In this document: in pieces, positions 17,875 through 29,693 of the stretch
Layout: each line of letters begins with the position of its first letter
Position numbering within the stretch: position 1 is the stretch's first letter
NCBI GenBank assembly: GCA_013141125.1
Contig: JABFRO010000002.1
Location: 372,001 to 436,000, forward strand
Length of the DNA stretch: 64,000 nt
From: Methylophilaceae bacterium
Lineage (GTDB): Bacteria; Pseudomonadota; Gammaproteobacteria; Burkholderiales; Methylophilaceae
Direction of reading: 5' to 3'
Program-made: the position numbers and the translations under genes
The notes under the pieces: model-generated
Told to the model about the DNA's origin: nothing
Database searches by the model: none
The model's input: only the letters and a program-made list of their open reading frames with translations

Positions 17875-18792
17875 ATGATTAAACATATTCCCGATAACGC
17901 CTCAGGTAATTTCATTCGCTTACGTAATAGCCTCATTAGTGCGACAGGCAAGGCGATTGGCGATTACAACATGATAGAAGAGGGCGACACCATTTTGGTG
18001 TGCATGAGTGGCGGCAAGGATTCCTACACCATGCTGATGCTATTGCTGGCCTTGCAGGAAAGAGCACCGGTTAATTTCAAGTTGATTGCCATGAATCTGG
18101 ATCAAAAACAGCCAAATTTCCCTGAACATATCTTGCCCGAATATTTGAAAAACCTGGGCATAGATTATCGTATTGTAGAAGCGGATACCTACTCTATTGT
18201 TAAAGAGAAGGTGCCGGAAGGTAAAACCACTTGTTCGCTATGTTCTCGTTTACGTCGCGGTATTATTTATCGTACCGCCAAAGAGTTGGGCGCGAATAAA
18301 ATCGCCTTGGGACATCACCGTGATGACATCGTGGAAACCTTGTTTTTAAATATGTTTTTTGGCTCCAAACTCAAGGCCATGCCGCCCAAATTGGCCACCA
18401 ATAAAGGTGAGTTCATGGTGATTCGGCCACTGGCCTATTGCACGGAAAAAGATATAGCCTCTTATGCGAGGCAAATGGAGTTTCCGATTATTCCGTGTGA
18501 CTTATGCGGTTCGCAAGAGAATCTGCAACGGCAGAAGATCAAGGACATGCTGCACGGCTGGGAGCGCGAGCAACCCGGGCGCGTGAATAACATTTTTCGC
18601 GCACTCACCAATGTAGAGCCTTCGCACTTGGCCGATACCAATCTTTATGATTTTAAGGGTTTGTCTACTGCTCAGTATGAAGATGAAGATCCCTTATTTG
18701 GTGATATAGATAGCGACAACCATAAAAATTCAGCCTTAACGCTGACCAATGTTTCAGAAACGCGCATTGAATTTGTACGCAAAGCTTCATGA
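17875..18792 (+). CDS. ttcA: tRNA 2-thiocytidine synthetase TtcA
   Basis: Introduces 2-thiocytidine at position 32 of tRNA using an Fe-S cluster and ATP. The 305 residues show the PP-loop [12 protein letters not shown], the first cysteine pair in [20 protein letters not shown] and the third cluster ligand in [15 protein letters not shown]. All are typical of the TtcA/TtuA group. The start codon lies nine bases beyond the palindromic element, so that element forms its 5' leader and probably its promoter region. Confidence 0.96.
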   Translation: MIKHIPDNASGNFIRLRNSLISATGKAIGDYNMIEEGDTILVCMSGGKDSYTMLMLLLALQERAPVNFKLIAMNLDQKQPNFPEHILPEYLKNLGIDYRIVEADTYSIVKEKVPEGKTTCSLCSRLRRGIIYRTAKELGANKIALGHHRDDIVETLFLNMFFGSKLKAMPPKLATNKGEFMVIRPLAYCTEKDIASYARQMEFPIIPCDLCGSQENLQRQKIKDMLHGWEREQPGRVNNIFRALTNVEPSHLADTNLYDFKGLSTAQYEDEDPLFGDIDSDNHKNSALTLTNVSETRIEFVRKAS

Positions 18793-18843
18793 AAATGCGA
18801 CATTCTTTATCTTATTAATTAAACCCTTGGTTATTTTTCATAA

Positions 18844-21531
18844 ATGTCAAAACTGCTGATTGTCGAATCGCCCTCTAAAGCCAAAACTCTGAAAAAGTAT
18901 TTGGGTGCTGATTTTGAGGTTTTAGCCTCGTTTGGTCATGTGCGTGATCTTGTTCCCAAAACCGGTGCAGTGGATACCGAGCATGGTTTTGCCATGAAGT
19001 ACGAAATCATCGAGCGCAACGCCAAACATGTGGATGCCATTGCCAAAGCGGTGAAAGCGGCTGATGCGATCTATCTGGCAACCGACCCGGATCGTGAAGG
19101 GGAGGCTATTTCCTGGCATATTGCTGAAATTTTAGCGGAAAAAAAGCTGCTCAAAAATAAAATTCTGAAGCGTGTGGTTTTTCATGAAATTACCAAAAGC
19201 GCGGTACAACATGCGATTGATGAGCCGCGCGATATTTTAATGCCGCTGGTGAACGCCCAGCAGGCGCGGCGTGCGCTGGATTATCTGGTCGGTTTCAATC
19301 TCTCGCCGCTACTTTGGAAAAAAATACGCCGTGGTTTGTCGGCAGGGCGCGTACAAAGCCCTGCGTTGCGTTTGATTGTGGAGCGTGAGCTGGAAATTGA
19401 GGCGTTTAAAAGCCAGGAATACTGGACCATTCATATGGAGTCGCGCAAGCATCAACAGGTGTTTGATGCCAGATTGGTGCGGCTGGATGGCGAAAAAGTA
19501 GAGCAATTCACCGTCATCAATCAGGATCAGCAAGCTGATATTGTCGGTCGCTTGCTGCTTCAAAGCGCAGGTAAAACCACGGTTAGCCGCGTAGAAAAGA
19601 AACAGCGCAGCCGCAGCCCTGCCGCGCCATTCACCACCTCTACGCTACAGCAAGAGGCCGTGCGCAAGCTGGGCTTTACCACTAGCCGTGCCATGCGAGT
19701 CGCACAGCAATTGTATGAGGGTATAGACATAGGCGGCGGTGCGGTGGGTTTGATTACCTATATGCGTACTGACTCGTTCAGCTTGGCGGCTGAAGCGGTG
19801 ATGCAGATTCGCGACCACATCAAAAAGAATTTTGATGCTGAGTATTTGCCAAAATCGCCGGTAATGTATAAAACCAAGGCCAAGAATGCGCAAGAAGCAC
19901 ATGAGGCCATACGTCCTACCGACATCAGCCGCACGCCAGCCAGTGTGCGAGCACATTTAACCGATGAGCAGTTTAAGCTTTACGAAATGATCTGGAAGCG
20001 CGCACTGGCTTGTCAGATGGCACCGGCTAAATTTGATGCCGTCAGTGTGGATTTGGCGGTAGGCAGCGAGGCCAATTTATTCCGTGCCACCGGTCAAACC
20101 ATGGTGTTTCCGGGCTTTATAGCTGTGTATATGGAAAGCCTGGACGACGCGGAAGAGGAAGGCGAAAGTAAATTGCCAGCCTTGGAAACCGGTGAGATAT
20201 TGGATGTGCAGAAGATTTTTGGCGACCAGCATTTTACCGAGCCACCGCCGCGTTATAGTGAAGCCAGTCTGGTAAAGGTGTTGGAGGAGTTCGGCATCGG
20301 TCGTCCTTCTACCTATGCGAGCATTATTTCCACCCTGCAAGACCGTGAATATGTGTTGCTGGATAAAAAACGTTTTACGCCTACCGATGTTGGGCGCGTG
20401 GTGAATAAGTTTTTGACTGAGCATTTCACACGTTATGTGGATTATGACTTCACCGCCAATCTGGAAAATCAGCTGGATAGCGTAGCTGATGGCGAGCGTG
20501 AGTGGATACCGCTCATGGAAGAATTTTGGCAGGGCTTTAATCAACAATTGCTGAGCAAGGCCGGTGTTGACCGACCCGGTAATGAACTCCTGGACGAGGC
20601 TTGTCCAAAATGCGGCAAACCGCTACAAAAACAATTAAGCCGCTACGGCAGCTTTATCGGTTGCACAGGTTATAACGACACACCGAAATGCGATTACAAG
20701 CGCAGTGCCGATGGCGCGGCACAAGCCGGTAGTGACCCTGTTGCCATAGGCACAGACGCTGAATCGGGTAAGGAAATTTTGCTCATGAACGGCCCTTACG
20801 GCCCCTATTTGCAATTGGGATTAGCCGAAGCCGATGCTAAAAAGAAACCCAAGCGCGTCAGCATCCCCAAGGATATTCCCCTGGCCAATGTTAATCTGGA
20901 CATCGCCTTGCAATTGATTGCATTGCCGCGTGATTTGGGCTTGCATACTGAAACAGGTAAAAAAGTCATCGCCAATATCGGGCGCTTTGGCCCTTATGTG
21001 AATCATGATGGCAAATTCAAATCCATTCCCAAATCGGATAGTGTGTTTGATATTGATCTAACGCGCGCGGTAGAGCTATTGTCGCAAGCCAATACCGGCC
21101 CGGCACCGTTAAAAGAATTAGGCGTGCACCCTGAAGACGGCGCGAATATCGCCATTTTCTCCGGCCGTTACGGGCCTTATGTACAGCATGGCAAGGTCAA
21201 TGCCACGCTGCCCAAAGGTGAAGAGCTAGAATCTATTACCCTGGAGTTTGCGCTGGAATTGTTGGCGGCCAAAGTGGCCAAGGATTTGGCTTCGGGCAAG
21301 ACAGCAAAAAGTGCGGCCAAAAAAGCCCCCGCCAAGAAGGCTGTGGTTAAGGTCGCTCCGGTCAAGGCCGCAACGGCTAAAAAAACGGAAGCTGCAAAAC
21401 CGGCAGTCAAAAAGACAGCGGTTGTAAAAAAAGAAGCCGCTAAACCGGAAGCCAGTGACACCATAGTAAGCAAGGCGGTGACCAGGAAAAAGCCTGCTGC
21501 TAAAGCAGTCAAAACCACGCCGCAAGAGTAA
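18844..21531 (+). CDS. topA: DNA topoisomerase I (type IA, omega protein)
   Basis: Relaxes negative supercoils. The 895 residues start with the TOPRIM domain (LIVESPSKAKTLKKYLG; ATDPDREGEAISWH). The catalytic tyrosine lies in LITYMRTDSFS at about residue 306. A zinc-ribbon region CPKCGKPLQKQLSRYGSFIGC and repeated C-terminal YGPY(L/V) modules follow. The last 80 residues are a Lys/Ala/Pro-rich tail resembling histone H1, common in betaproteobacterial TopA and presumably binding DNA nonspecifically. Confidence 0.97.
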   Translation: MSKLLIVESPSKAKTLKKYLGADFEVLASFGHVRDLVPKTGAVDTEHGFAMKYEIIERNAKHVDAIAKAVKAADAIYLATDPDREGEAISWHIAEILAEKKLLKNKILKRVVFHEITKSAVQHAIDEPRDILMPLVNAQQARRALDYLVGFNLSPLLWKKIRRGLSAGRVQSPALRLIVERELEIEAFKSQEYWTIHMESRKHQQVFDARLVRLDGEKVEQFTVINQDQQADIVGRLLLQSAGKTTVSRVEKKQRSRSPAAPFTTSTLQQEAVRKLGFTTSRAMRVAQQLYEGIDIGGGAVGLITYMRTDSFSLAAEAVMQIRDHIKKNFDAEYLPKSPVMYKTKAKNAQEAHEAIRPTDISRTPASVRAHLTDEQFKLYEMIWKRALACQMAPAKFDAVSVDLAVGSEANLFRATGQTMVFPGFIAVYMESLDDAEEEGESKLPALETGEILDVQKIFGDQHFTEPPPRYSEASLVKVLEEFGIGRPSTYASIISTLQDREYVLLDKKRFTPTDVGRVVNKFLTEHFTRYVDYDFTANLENQLDSVADGEREWIPLMEEFWQGFNQQLLSKAGVDRPGNELLDEACPKCGKPLQKQLSRYGSFIGCTGYNDTPKCDYKRSADGAAQAGSDPVAIGTDAESGKEILLMNGPYGPYLQLGLAEADAKKKPKRVSIPKDIPLANVNLDIALQLIALPRDLGLHTETGKKVIANIGRFGPYVNHDGKFKSIPKSDSVFDIDLTRAVELLSQANTGPAPLKELGVHPEDGANIAIFSGRYGPYVQHGKVNATLPKGEELESITLEFALELLAAKVAKDLASGKTAKSAAKKAPAKKAVVKVAPVKAATAKKTEAAKPAVKKTAVVKKEAAKPEASDTIVSKAVTRKKPAAKAVKTTPQE

Positions 21532-21561
21532 CTATTCCCAATAATTAACCCAAGAAATTTT

Positions 21562-22203
21562 ATGGATGCCATTTTTGATATTGTTGATACCGTACTCTGG
21601 CTGTTGGCGGCTTTATCCATCCTGACCTGGACTATTTTGATCGTCAAAGTTTATGTGTTTTGGCGACTCAAGCTGGCTAACCGGCAGTTTCTCGATGCTT
21701 ATACCCCGCTAACAAAGGTGGGGCAAGTTGCTGCCTTGAGGCATGATGTTCAAGGTACGTTAAGCTATCTTGCCCAGGCGGCTTTGTCTGAGCTGCGTGC
21801 ACGCAGCAGCGAAACCACGCTGGATGCACAATCACGAGTCGAGCAGTTGCGGCAAACGCTTAATCAGGAGCGCTATAACCTGCAAACCCGTCTGGAAAGC
21901 GGCATGACGGTCTTGGCCAGCATAGGCTCCACCTCGCCATTTATCGGTCTGTTTGGTACCGTATGGGGCATCATGCATGCGCTCAAGGGTATCTCGGCCA
22001 GCGGCTCGGCGGGCTTGGATGTGGTGGCGGGGCCGATTGGTGAGGCGCTGATTGCTACGGCTATGGGCATTGCGGCGGCGATTCCGGCGGTACTGGCCTA
22101 TAATTTTTTTCTGCGCAAAGTCAGGCTATCCGCAGCGGAAATGGATCATTTCTCCGAGCGCCTGCAATTGTTGGCAAAGCGTTCTGATTACAAGGTAGAT
22201 TAG
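21562..22203 (+). CDS. exbB: ExbB/TolQ-type proton channel subunit
   Basis: A 213-residue inner-membrane protein of the MotA/TolQ/ExbB family that couples proton flow to TonB. It has three hydrophobic segments (about 10-30, 125-148, 165-188). The conserved stretch is SIGSTSPFIGLFGTVWGIM followed by IGEALIATAMGIAAAIPAVLAYN. First of three consecutive genes with exbD and a tonB-like gene. Adjacent tonB favours ExbB over TolQ. Confidence 0.9.
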   Translation: MDAIFDIVDTVLWLLAALSILTWTILIVKVYVFWRLKLANRQFLDAYTPLTKVGQVAALRHDVQGTLSYLAQAALSELRARSSETTLDAQSRVEQLRQTLNQERYNLQTRLESGMTVLASIGSTSPFIGLFGTVWGIMHALKGISASGSAGLDVVAGPIGEALIATAMGIAAAIPAVLAYNFFLRKVRLSAAEMDHFSERLQLLAKRSDYKVD

Positions 22204-22204
22204 C

Positions 22205-22627
22205 GTGGCGATGAATGATTACGGCAGTGATGGCATGATGAGTGAAATCAATGTCACGCCGCTGGTGGATGTAATGCTGGTGCTGCTGACAGTGTTCATT
22301 GTGACTGCTCCTTTACTGATGAATGCGGTTTCAGTCAATCTGCCCAAAGCTTCGGCCAGTATTGCCTTGCAGAAAATCAGCGATGTGCGGGTTAGCATCA
22401 CAGCCAGTGGTGAGGTTTTTGTGGATAAAACTAAAATACCCGCTGCCTCATTGGAAAATACACTGAAACAACTCAAAGCCAAAGCCGATGTCCGCGTTGA
22501 AATTTTGGCTGATGAACGCGTGCCTTACCGTGAAGTAGCACGCGCGATGGCACAAATCCAGCGCGCAGGCATCAGCAAATTCACCTTCGTCATGTTGCCG
22601 GATAGCGCCATGCAAGCCAAGTCCTAG
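22205..22627 (+). CDS. exbD: ExbD/TolR-type biopolymer transport protein
   Basis: A 140-residue single-pass inner-membrane protein that works with ExbB. The signature INVTPLVDVMLVLLTVFIVTAPLL contains the membrane aspartate needed for proton transfer. A short periplasmic domain follows. The GTG at 22205 starts one base after the exbB stop; an ATG at 22211 is an alternative. Confidence 0.92.
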   Translation: MAMNDYGSDGMMSEINVTPLVDVMLVLLTVFIVTAPLLMNAVSVNLPKASASIALQKISDVRVSITASGEVFVDKTKIPAASLENTLKQLKAKADVRVEILADERVPYREVARAMAQIQRAGISKFTFVMLPDSAMQAKS

Positions 22628-22665
22628 TGGGTGATAGGTGACATCTGGCTAATCTGACTCAAAAT

Positions 22666-23490
22666 TTGTTTGCAAGAGAAGAATCATTGCAAATTAATAG
22701 CCATACAATTTTTGTTGCATTGCTAATCTCGCTGGCACTGCATTTTGCCATCATGCGCGCACTGCCTTGGCTAGAGACCGTGGCAGTAAGACCGGTAATC
22801 ACTATTGAGGCTGAGCTTGTGTTGCCGCCCCTGCCGATTACTGAGCCACAGCCGCAAGTTGAACCTCAAGCTAAGGTTAAACCTGAGTCTGTACAACCCA
22901 AACCAGCATTGCCGTCCAAGGCAGATTCTGCACAAGCGTTGTCGAAACCGGCCAAACCAGAAACACGCAAACAAAAATCGGAAGCACTCGCCTTGCCGAT
23001 ACTTGCTGCTGAAAAGGCCATGCCATCTGACAATGATTATAAAGTTGCAGATATATCCAAGACTCAAGCGGCTTCTCCAGCCAATGTGATTGGCATCACG
23101 CCAGCACCTCCCGCAGTAATACCTGCGGCACCCAGCCCGGCCACGATAAATGTCAGTAAAGAGGAAGCTTCTGATGCCACATGGGATGCCGAAACCTTAT
23201 GGCGAGAATACGGAAGAAACCTGCATCAGCTCGCTGCTCGTTACAAACAATATCCTATGGTGGCTCAAAGACGGGGCTGGGAAGGCAAAGTCAAAGTGGT
23301 AGTGCGTTTTTCTGCGGAAGGCAAGATGTTGAGTTTGACGGTTAAAAATCCGGGAGAACACCAGGTGCTGGATGACGAAGCTATGGCAATGGTTAAAAAA
23401 GGATTGAACGACCTACCTGCTCCCGGCAATTTGCGTGGTAGGGCGTTCACTCTGGTAATTCCGGTAGATTTTCATCTGGCTGAACCCTGA
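22666..23490 (+). CDS. tonB: TonB-type energy transducer
   Basis: Transmits the ExbBD proton motive force to outer-membrane receptors for iron chelates or cobalamin. Up to 274 residues: an N-terminal membrane anchor (FVALLISLALHFAIM), a Pro/Lys-rich periplasmic linker (about 45-160) and a C-terminal TonB domain (YPMVAQRRGWEGKVKVVVRF, then VIPVDFHL). The start is uncertain: a TTG at 22666, or a TTG at 22687 with AGAGAAG upstream, which places the anchor closer to the N-terminus. Which receptor it serves is not shown. Confidence 0.88.
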   Translation: MFAREESLQINSHTIFVALLISLALHFAIMRALPWLETVAVRPVITIEAELVLPPLPITEPQPQVEPQAKVKPESVQPKPALPSKADSAQALSKPAKPETRKQKSEALALPILAAEKAMPSDNDYKVADISKTQAASPANVIGITPAPPAVIPAAPSPATINVSKEEASDATWDAETLWREYGRNLHQLAARYKQYPMVAQRRGWEGKVKVVVRFSAEGKMLSLTVKNPGEHQVLDDEAMAMVKKGLNDLPAPGNLRGRAFTLVIPVDFHLAEP

Positions 23491-23507
23491 CTCGTCACCT
23501 TGACGGC

Positions 23508-25337
23508 TTATTCTACGGTCACTGATTTGGCCAAATTTCTTGGTTTATCTACGTCTGTTCCTTTAAGCAAAGCGGCATGATAGGCTAATAGCTGTACCGG
23601 TATGGTATGCAATATCGGCGAAAGTATACCAACGTGGCGCGGCGTGCGTATCACATGCACATTTTCACTTTCGCTAAATTGGCTATCCGCGTCGGTAAAT
23701 ACAAATAACTCACCACCACGTGCACTGACCTCCTGCATATTGGATTTTACTTTTTCCAATAAGGCATCATTGGGAGCAATGACCACCACCGGCATATCTT
23801 TATCCACCAAGGCTAATGGGCCATGCTTAAGCTCACCGGCAGGATAGGCTTCCGCATGAATATACGAAATCTCTTTAAGTTTTAATGCACCCTCCAAAGC
23901 GATTGGATAATGTACGCCACGACCAAGAAATAGCGCATGTTGCTTATTGGCAAAGGCTTTGGCCCATTCGCGGATTTGCGGTTCAAGATTCAAGGCATGT
24001 TGCACACTGCCCGGCAAATGACGCAAAGCTTCCAGATGCTGTGCTTCGTGTGTTGGCTCCAAGTAGCCGCGTTGTTTGGCCAGCGTAGCCGCCAAGGTAA
24101 ACAAGGCGACCAATTGTGTAGTGAAGGCCTTGGTTGAGGCCACGCCAATCTCTGCACCGGCACGGGTATACAGGATGAGTCTGGAGGCACGTGGTATGGC
24201 GCTTTCCTGCACGTTGCAAATGGCCAGTGTTAGCGTATGGCCAAGAGATTTTGCATGTTTGAGAGCTTCCATGGTATCCAGAGTTTCACCGGATTGAGAA
24301 ATGGTCACAATCAATTGCCGTGGATTAGGTACGGATTCACGATAGCGATATTCGCTGGATATTTCTACAGAAGTGGGCAGCTTGGCCAAGCTTTCCAGCC
24401 AGTATTTAGCCGTCATTCCGGCATAATAGCTGGTGCCAGCCGCTAAAATAAGCACACTATCAACTTGTGCAAAGACTTCAGCGGCATCTTTGCCAAACAA
24501 GGCAGGCGAGAAGCCATTGTCGTCAATTACGGCTTCAATCGTGTCAGTAATTGCGCGTGGTTGTTCGTGGATTTCCTTTTGCATGAAGTGCGCATAGGGG
24601 CCCAGTTCCATAGAGGCCAGGGAAACGTCACTCAAGTGGATTTTTCGTGTCAACTCGATACCATCTCGACCATAGATAGTCACGCCTTCACGGCGAATTT
24701 CGGCGACATCGCCATCTTCCAGATAAATAACACGGCGTGTGGCGGATAGCACGGCAGAGACATCGGAAGCGATGAAATTTTCACCTTCTCCCAAGCCTAT
24801 CAATAGCGGGCAACCCAAACGTGCACATACCATCAAATCCGGCGAAGCAAGTGCGATGACACTAATGGCAAATGCACCTGTAAGCTCGGCAACGGCAAGT
24901 TGCGTTGCTACTAATAAGGCATTGCCTTGTTTATAGTAGTAATGAATCAGATGCGCAATAACTTCAGTATCCGTTTGTGATTCAAACACATAGCCCAAGC
25001 CTTTTAAGCGATTACGCTGCGCTTCATGATTTTCGATAATGCCGTTATGCACAACGGCCAGTTCATCACAAGAAACGTGCGGGTGAGCATTGGATTCGGT
25101 TACACCACCATGCGTTGCCCAGCGTGTGTGACCAATACCAATTTGACCGGTAAGATTCTCTGCATGCGCCTTGTATTGCATTTCTGCCACACGGCCAACA
25201 GCACGCACGCGTTTGATGCCATCACCTAATACGGCAATGCCTGATGAATCATAACCCCGATATTCGAGGCGGCTAAGCCCTTCAATCAGAATGGGAACAA
25301 TGTTGCGTGAGCCAACTGCACCTACGATTCCACACAT
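23508..25337 (-). CDS. glmS: Glutamine-fructose-6-phosphate aminotransferase (isomerising)
   Basis: Makes glucosamine-6-phosphate from fructose-6-phosphate and glutamine, the entry to amino-sugar synthesis for peptidoglycan and LPS. The 609 residues begin MCGIVGAVG, with Cys2 as the glutaminase nucleophile (Ntn domain to about 240). Two SIS sugar-isomerase domains follow ([23 protein letters not shown]). The C-terminus is KSVTVE. Its start lies one base after the glmU stop, so the pair is an operon. No glmS ribozyme structure is evident in the tight glmU-glmS junction. Confidence 0.97.
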   Translation of the reverse strand: MCGIVGAVGSRNIVPILIEGLSRLEYRGYDSSGIAVLGDGIKRVRAVGRVAEMQYKAHAENLTGQIGIGHTRWATHGGVTESNAHPHVSCDELAVVHNGIIENHEAQRNRLKGLGYVFESQTDTEVIAHLIHYYYKQGNALLVATQLAVAELTGAFAISVIALASPDLMVCARLGCPLLIGLGEGENFIASDVSAVLSATRRVIYLEDGDVAEIRREGVTIYGRDGIELTRKIHLSDVSLASMELGPYAHFMQKEIHEQPRAITDTIEAVIDDNGFSPALFGKDAAEVFAQVDSVLILAAGTSYYAGMTAKYWLESLAKLPTSVEISSEYRYRESVPNPRQLIVTISQSGETLDTMEALKHAKSLGHTLTLAICNVQESAIPRASRLILYTRAGAEIGVASTKAFTTQLVALFTLAATLAKQRGYLEPTHEAQHLEALRHLPGSVQHALNLEPQIREWAKAFANKQHALFLGRGVHYPIALEGALKLKEISYIHAEAYPAGELKHGPLALVDKDMPVVVIAPNDALLEKVKSNMQEVSARGGELFVFTDADSQFSESENVHVIRTPRHVGILSPILHTIPVQLLAYHAALLKGTDVDKPRNLAKSVTVE

Positions 25338-25338
25338 A

Positions 25339-26709
25339 TTATTTTTTCACTTTCTGAGGCCGTTTCCAGCCTTCAATCGTTATTTGTCTACCACGCGATA
25401 TAGTCAGCCTATCCGCTGGCGCATCTTTGGTAATGGTCGAGCCTGCGGCAATGGTGGCACCATCGCCAATAGTTACCGGTGCAATTAATTGTGTATCCGA
25501 GCCAATAAAAACATTATCGCCAATTTGGGTACGGAATTTATTGGCTCCATCATAATTGCAAGTAATGGTGCCCGCGCCTATATTTACACTCTTGCCAATG
25601 GAGGTATCACCCACATAACTCAAATGATTGATCTTGCTTCCCACATCCACCTGGCTATTTTTAAGTTCAACAAAATTTCCTATATGTGTATCTGTGTTGA
25701 GCGTTGTACCCGGGCGAAGTCGTGCAAATGGGCCGATGCGGCAGTCATCAGCAATAACTACTTGTTCCATATGTGTAAAGGGTGCAACCGTTGTACCAAC
25801 ACCTAAGTTTGAGTCTTTTATAACACAATAGGCGCCGATTTTTACACCATTAGCGAGTACAACTTTGCCCTCGAAAATACAACCAACATCAATTTCCACA
25901 TCGTGGCCTACCTCTAAGTCTCCGCGCACATCAATCCTTAAGGGGTCAAATAGGGTAACTCCAGCTTGCATTAATTTAAGCGCCTGCCGCTGCTGAAACT
26001 CACGCTCCAATGTGGCCAAGTCCGGCTTCGAATTTACACCGGCAACCGCAGCTTCGTCGTCAGTGATTTCAGTAGAAACCTCAAATCCGTCATTAACCGC
26101 CATAGCAACTATATCGGTTAGATAGAATTCTTTCTGCGCATTATTGTTATTTAATTGTTGTAGCCATGCGCTTAAGTGAGAGGTGTTTGCCGCAATAATG
26201 CCGCTATTAACTTCATTTATTTTTAATTGCACATCATTTGCATCTTTTTGTTCTACGATGGCAGTAACCTTGTTGCTGGCATCTCTGACTATGCGACCGT
26301 AACCCGATGGGTTTTGTTTTTTTACTGTCAATAAACCCAGTTGCTCGGTTTTACTCAGTAACGCTTTGCAGCTGCTAATATTTACTAGTGGCACGTCGCC
26401 TAATAAAATTAGCACCTTTGCATCTTTATCCAATAGTGGTGCTGCTTGCTGAACAGCATGACCAGTACCCAATTGTTCGGCTTGCTCAACCCAGCTAATA
26501 GTTTCATGTTCGAACGCATCCGGCACTATCTCGCCTCCATAGCCGTAAACAACTATGATCTTTTCTGGACTAAGTTGTTTGGCACAGTTTAATACATGCT
26601 GCAAAAGTGGTTTGCCAGCCAAGTTGTGCAACACCTTTGGTTTTGATGAGTGCATTCGTGTGCCCTTGCCGGCTGCAAGGATAACAATATTAAGAAGGTT
26701 TTTATTCAT
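25339..26709 (-). CDS. glmU: Bifunctional GlmU: GlcN-1-P acetyltransferase / GlcNAc-1-P uridylyltransferase
   Basis: Makes UDP-N-acetylglucosamine in two steps. Of 456 residues, the N-terminal half is a nucleotidyltransferase ([36 protein letters not shown]). The C-terminal half is a left-handed beta-helix acetyltransferase with hexapeptide repeats and [14 protein letters not shown], which contributes to acetyl-CoA binding. It lies downstream of the atp operon behind a terminator and upstream of glmS. Confidence 0.97.
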   Translation of the reverse strand: MNKNLLNIVILAAGKGTRMHSSKPKVLHNLAGKPLLQHVLNCAKQLSPEKIIVVYGYGGEIVPDAFEHETISWVEQAEQLGTGHAVQQAAPLLDKDAKVLILLGDVPLVNISSCKALLSKTEQLGLLTVKKQNPSGYGRIVRDASNKVTAIVEQKDANDVQLKINEVNSGIIAANTSHLSAWLQQLNNNNAQKEFYLTDIVAMAVNDGFEVSTEITDDEAAVAGVNSKPDLATLEREFQQRQALKLMQAGVTLFDPLRIDVRGDLEVGHDVEIDVGCIFEGKVVLANGVKIGAYCVIKDSNLGVGTTVAPFTHMEQVVIADDCRIGPFARLRPGTTLNTDTHIGNFVELKNSQVDVGSKINHLSYVGDTSIGKSVNIGAGTITCNYDGANKFRTQIGDNVFIGSDTQLIAPVTIGDGATIAAGSTITKDAPADRLTISRGRQITIEGWKRPQKVKK

Positions 26710-26770
26710 AATTTTACAATTGAAAATAAAGTTAACGGTTTTAATTTTAAAAAACTAAAATCGTTATCGT

Positions 26771-26801
26771 ATAAAATAAAAGCAGCCACAAGGGCTGCTT
26801 A
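26771..26801 (-). terminator. Rho-independent terminator of the atp operon
   Basis: Read on the minus strand: AGCAGCC, a five-base loop, GGCTGCT, then a run of T with single A interruptions. It lies just beyond the atpC stop and upstream of glmU, separating the two transcription units. Confidence 0.8.
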
Positions 26802-26829
26802 TATTAAGATCTAGTCATGGATAAATAAG

Positions 26830-27255
26830 TCAATGAGTATGCTTACGTAGACGCTCAATCGTCTGTAATTGTGCTAATGCTTCTGATAATTCAGCTTGCG
26901 CCTGCGCATAATTGATTTTAGTACTTTTGTTTTTTATAGCCTCTTCAGCCTGTTTTTTAGCTTCAATAGCCTTGGCTTCATCCAGATCCTGGCCACGAAT
27001 TGCTGTATCAGCTAACAGAGTTATCACGCCAGGCTGTACTTCCAAAATACCGCCGGAAACATAAATGAGCTGTTCTTGATCTGCATCAGGCATTTTCACT
27101 CGAAGCACACCAGGTTTAATTGTTGTAATTAGCGGGGCATGCCGTGGATAAATGCCAACTTCACCCATAGTAGCAGGCGCAATGACAAATTCTGCCAACC
27201 CGGAAAAAATAGATTGCTCAGCACTCACCACATCCAAATGTATTGTCATTGCCAT
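26830..27255 (-). CDS. atpC: ATP synthase F1 epsilon subunit
   Basis: Central-stalk subunit that also inhibits ATP hydrolysis. The 141 residues have the N-terminal beta-sandwich ([38 protein letters not shown]) and a C-terminal helical hairpin (about 88-135, Ala/Glu/Lys-rich). Last gene of the atp operon, 73 bases after atpD. Confidence 0.95.
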   Translation of the reverse strand: MAMTIHLDVVSAEQSIFSGLAEFVIAPATMGEVGIYPRHAPLITTIKPGVLRVKMPDADQEQLIYVSGGILEVQPGVITLLADTAIRGQDLDEAKAIEAKKQAEEAIKNKSTKINYAQAQAELSEALAQLQTIERLRKHTH

Positions 27256-27328
27256 ATTAAATCTCTTTTACTTAAGCTGCAGAAAACTTCCAAGATAGCC
27301 GCATTAATTAAGAATGCGGCAACAAGCA

Positions 27329-28765
<1,437 letters not shown>

Positions 28766-28799
28766 TTACTGATTTTTTCAGACTTAATGTTAAATTCTG

Positions 28800-29666
28800 C
28801 TACGCAACAGCCGCTGCACCACCAACGATTTCAGAAATCTCTTTGGTGATTGCCGCTTGCCGTGCCTTGTTGTATACCAATTTAAGTTCACCGATGACAG
28901 TCTTGGCGTTGTCAGATGCTGATTTCATCGCCACCATGCGCGCAGACTGCTCTGAAGCCATGTTTTCTGCAACTGCGTTATACACCAAGGACTCTACGTA
29001 GCGCACCATCAAATCGTCGATCACACTTTTAGCTTCCGGTTCATAGATGTAATCCCAGTGACCTTCCGCACTACCAATTTTTTCGCCAGAAAGTGGTAGC
29101 AGTAGCTCCATTACAGGCTCCTGTTTCATGGTGTTGATGAAGCGAGTGTAGCAAATATGCAACTGGTCAATTTCACCTTTGGTATATGCATCAAGCATTA
29201 CTTTGATCGCACCGATAAGATTTTCCATATGCGGGGTATCGCCCAAACCTGTCACATGTGACTTCAAGTTGGCACCAAGGCGCGTCATAAAGCCAAATCC
29301 CTTGTTGCCAATTGCGCTGATCTGTAAACCCTTACCTTCCGATTCCCAAGCCTTCATTTGATTAAATGACAATCGCAACATGTTGGTATTCAAGCCTCCG
29401 CACAGGCCTTTATCAGAGCTTATAACGATCAAGCCGATATTTTTCACCACTTCACGTTTAATCAGAAACGGATGCTTATATTCTGCTTGCGCATGAGAAA
29501 GGTGAGCTGCCACGCTACGAATTTTTTCAGCATATGGACGCGATGCACGCATACGCTCCTGCGCCTTACGCATCTTGGAAGCAGCTACCATTTCCATAGC
29601 TTTGGTGATCTTACGTGTGTTTTCTACACTTTTGATCTTGGTTCTAATCTCTTTACTACCAGCCAT
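28800..29666 (-). CDS. atpG: ATP synthase F1 gamma subunit
   Basis: The rotating central shaft of F1. The 288 residues have the conserved N-terminal helix [32 protein letters not shown] and the matching C-terminal helix ([33 protein letters not shown]), which form the coiled-coil axle. [11 protein letters not shown] is the central signature. Third from the end of the atp operon. Confidence 0.97.
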   Translation of the reverse strand: MAGSKEIRTKIKSVENTRKITKAMEMVAASKMRKAQERMRASRPYAEKIRSVAAHLSHAQAEYKHPFLIKREVVKNIGLIVISSDKGLCGGLNTNMLRLSFNQMKAWESEGKGLQISAIGNKGFGFMTRLGANLKSHVTGLGDTPHMENLIGAIKVMLDAYTKGEIDQLHICYTRFINTMKQEPVMELLLPLSGEKIGSAEGHWDYIYEPEAKSVIDDLMVRYVESLVYNAVAENMASEQSARMVAMKSASDNAKTVIGELKLVYNKARQAAITKEISEIVGGAAAVA

Positions 29667-29693
29667 TATCGTTCTGCCTGTAAATTATTTAGA

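Noticed and set aside
21226-21525. Antisense frame opposite the topA tail
   Set aside because: It arises from the Lys/Ala-rich codons of the TopA C-terminus read on the other strand; low-complexity Phe/Cys-rich product.
23490-25345. glmS ribozyme or riboswitch
   Set aside because: Only one base separates glmU and glmS, and the ribozyme is known mainly from Firmicutes and relatives; no structure was seen.
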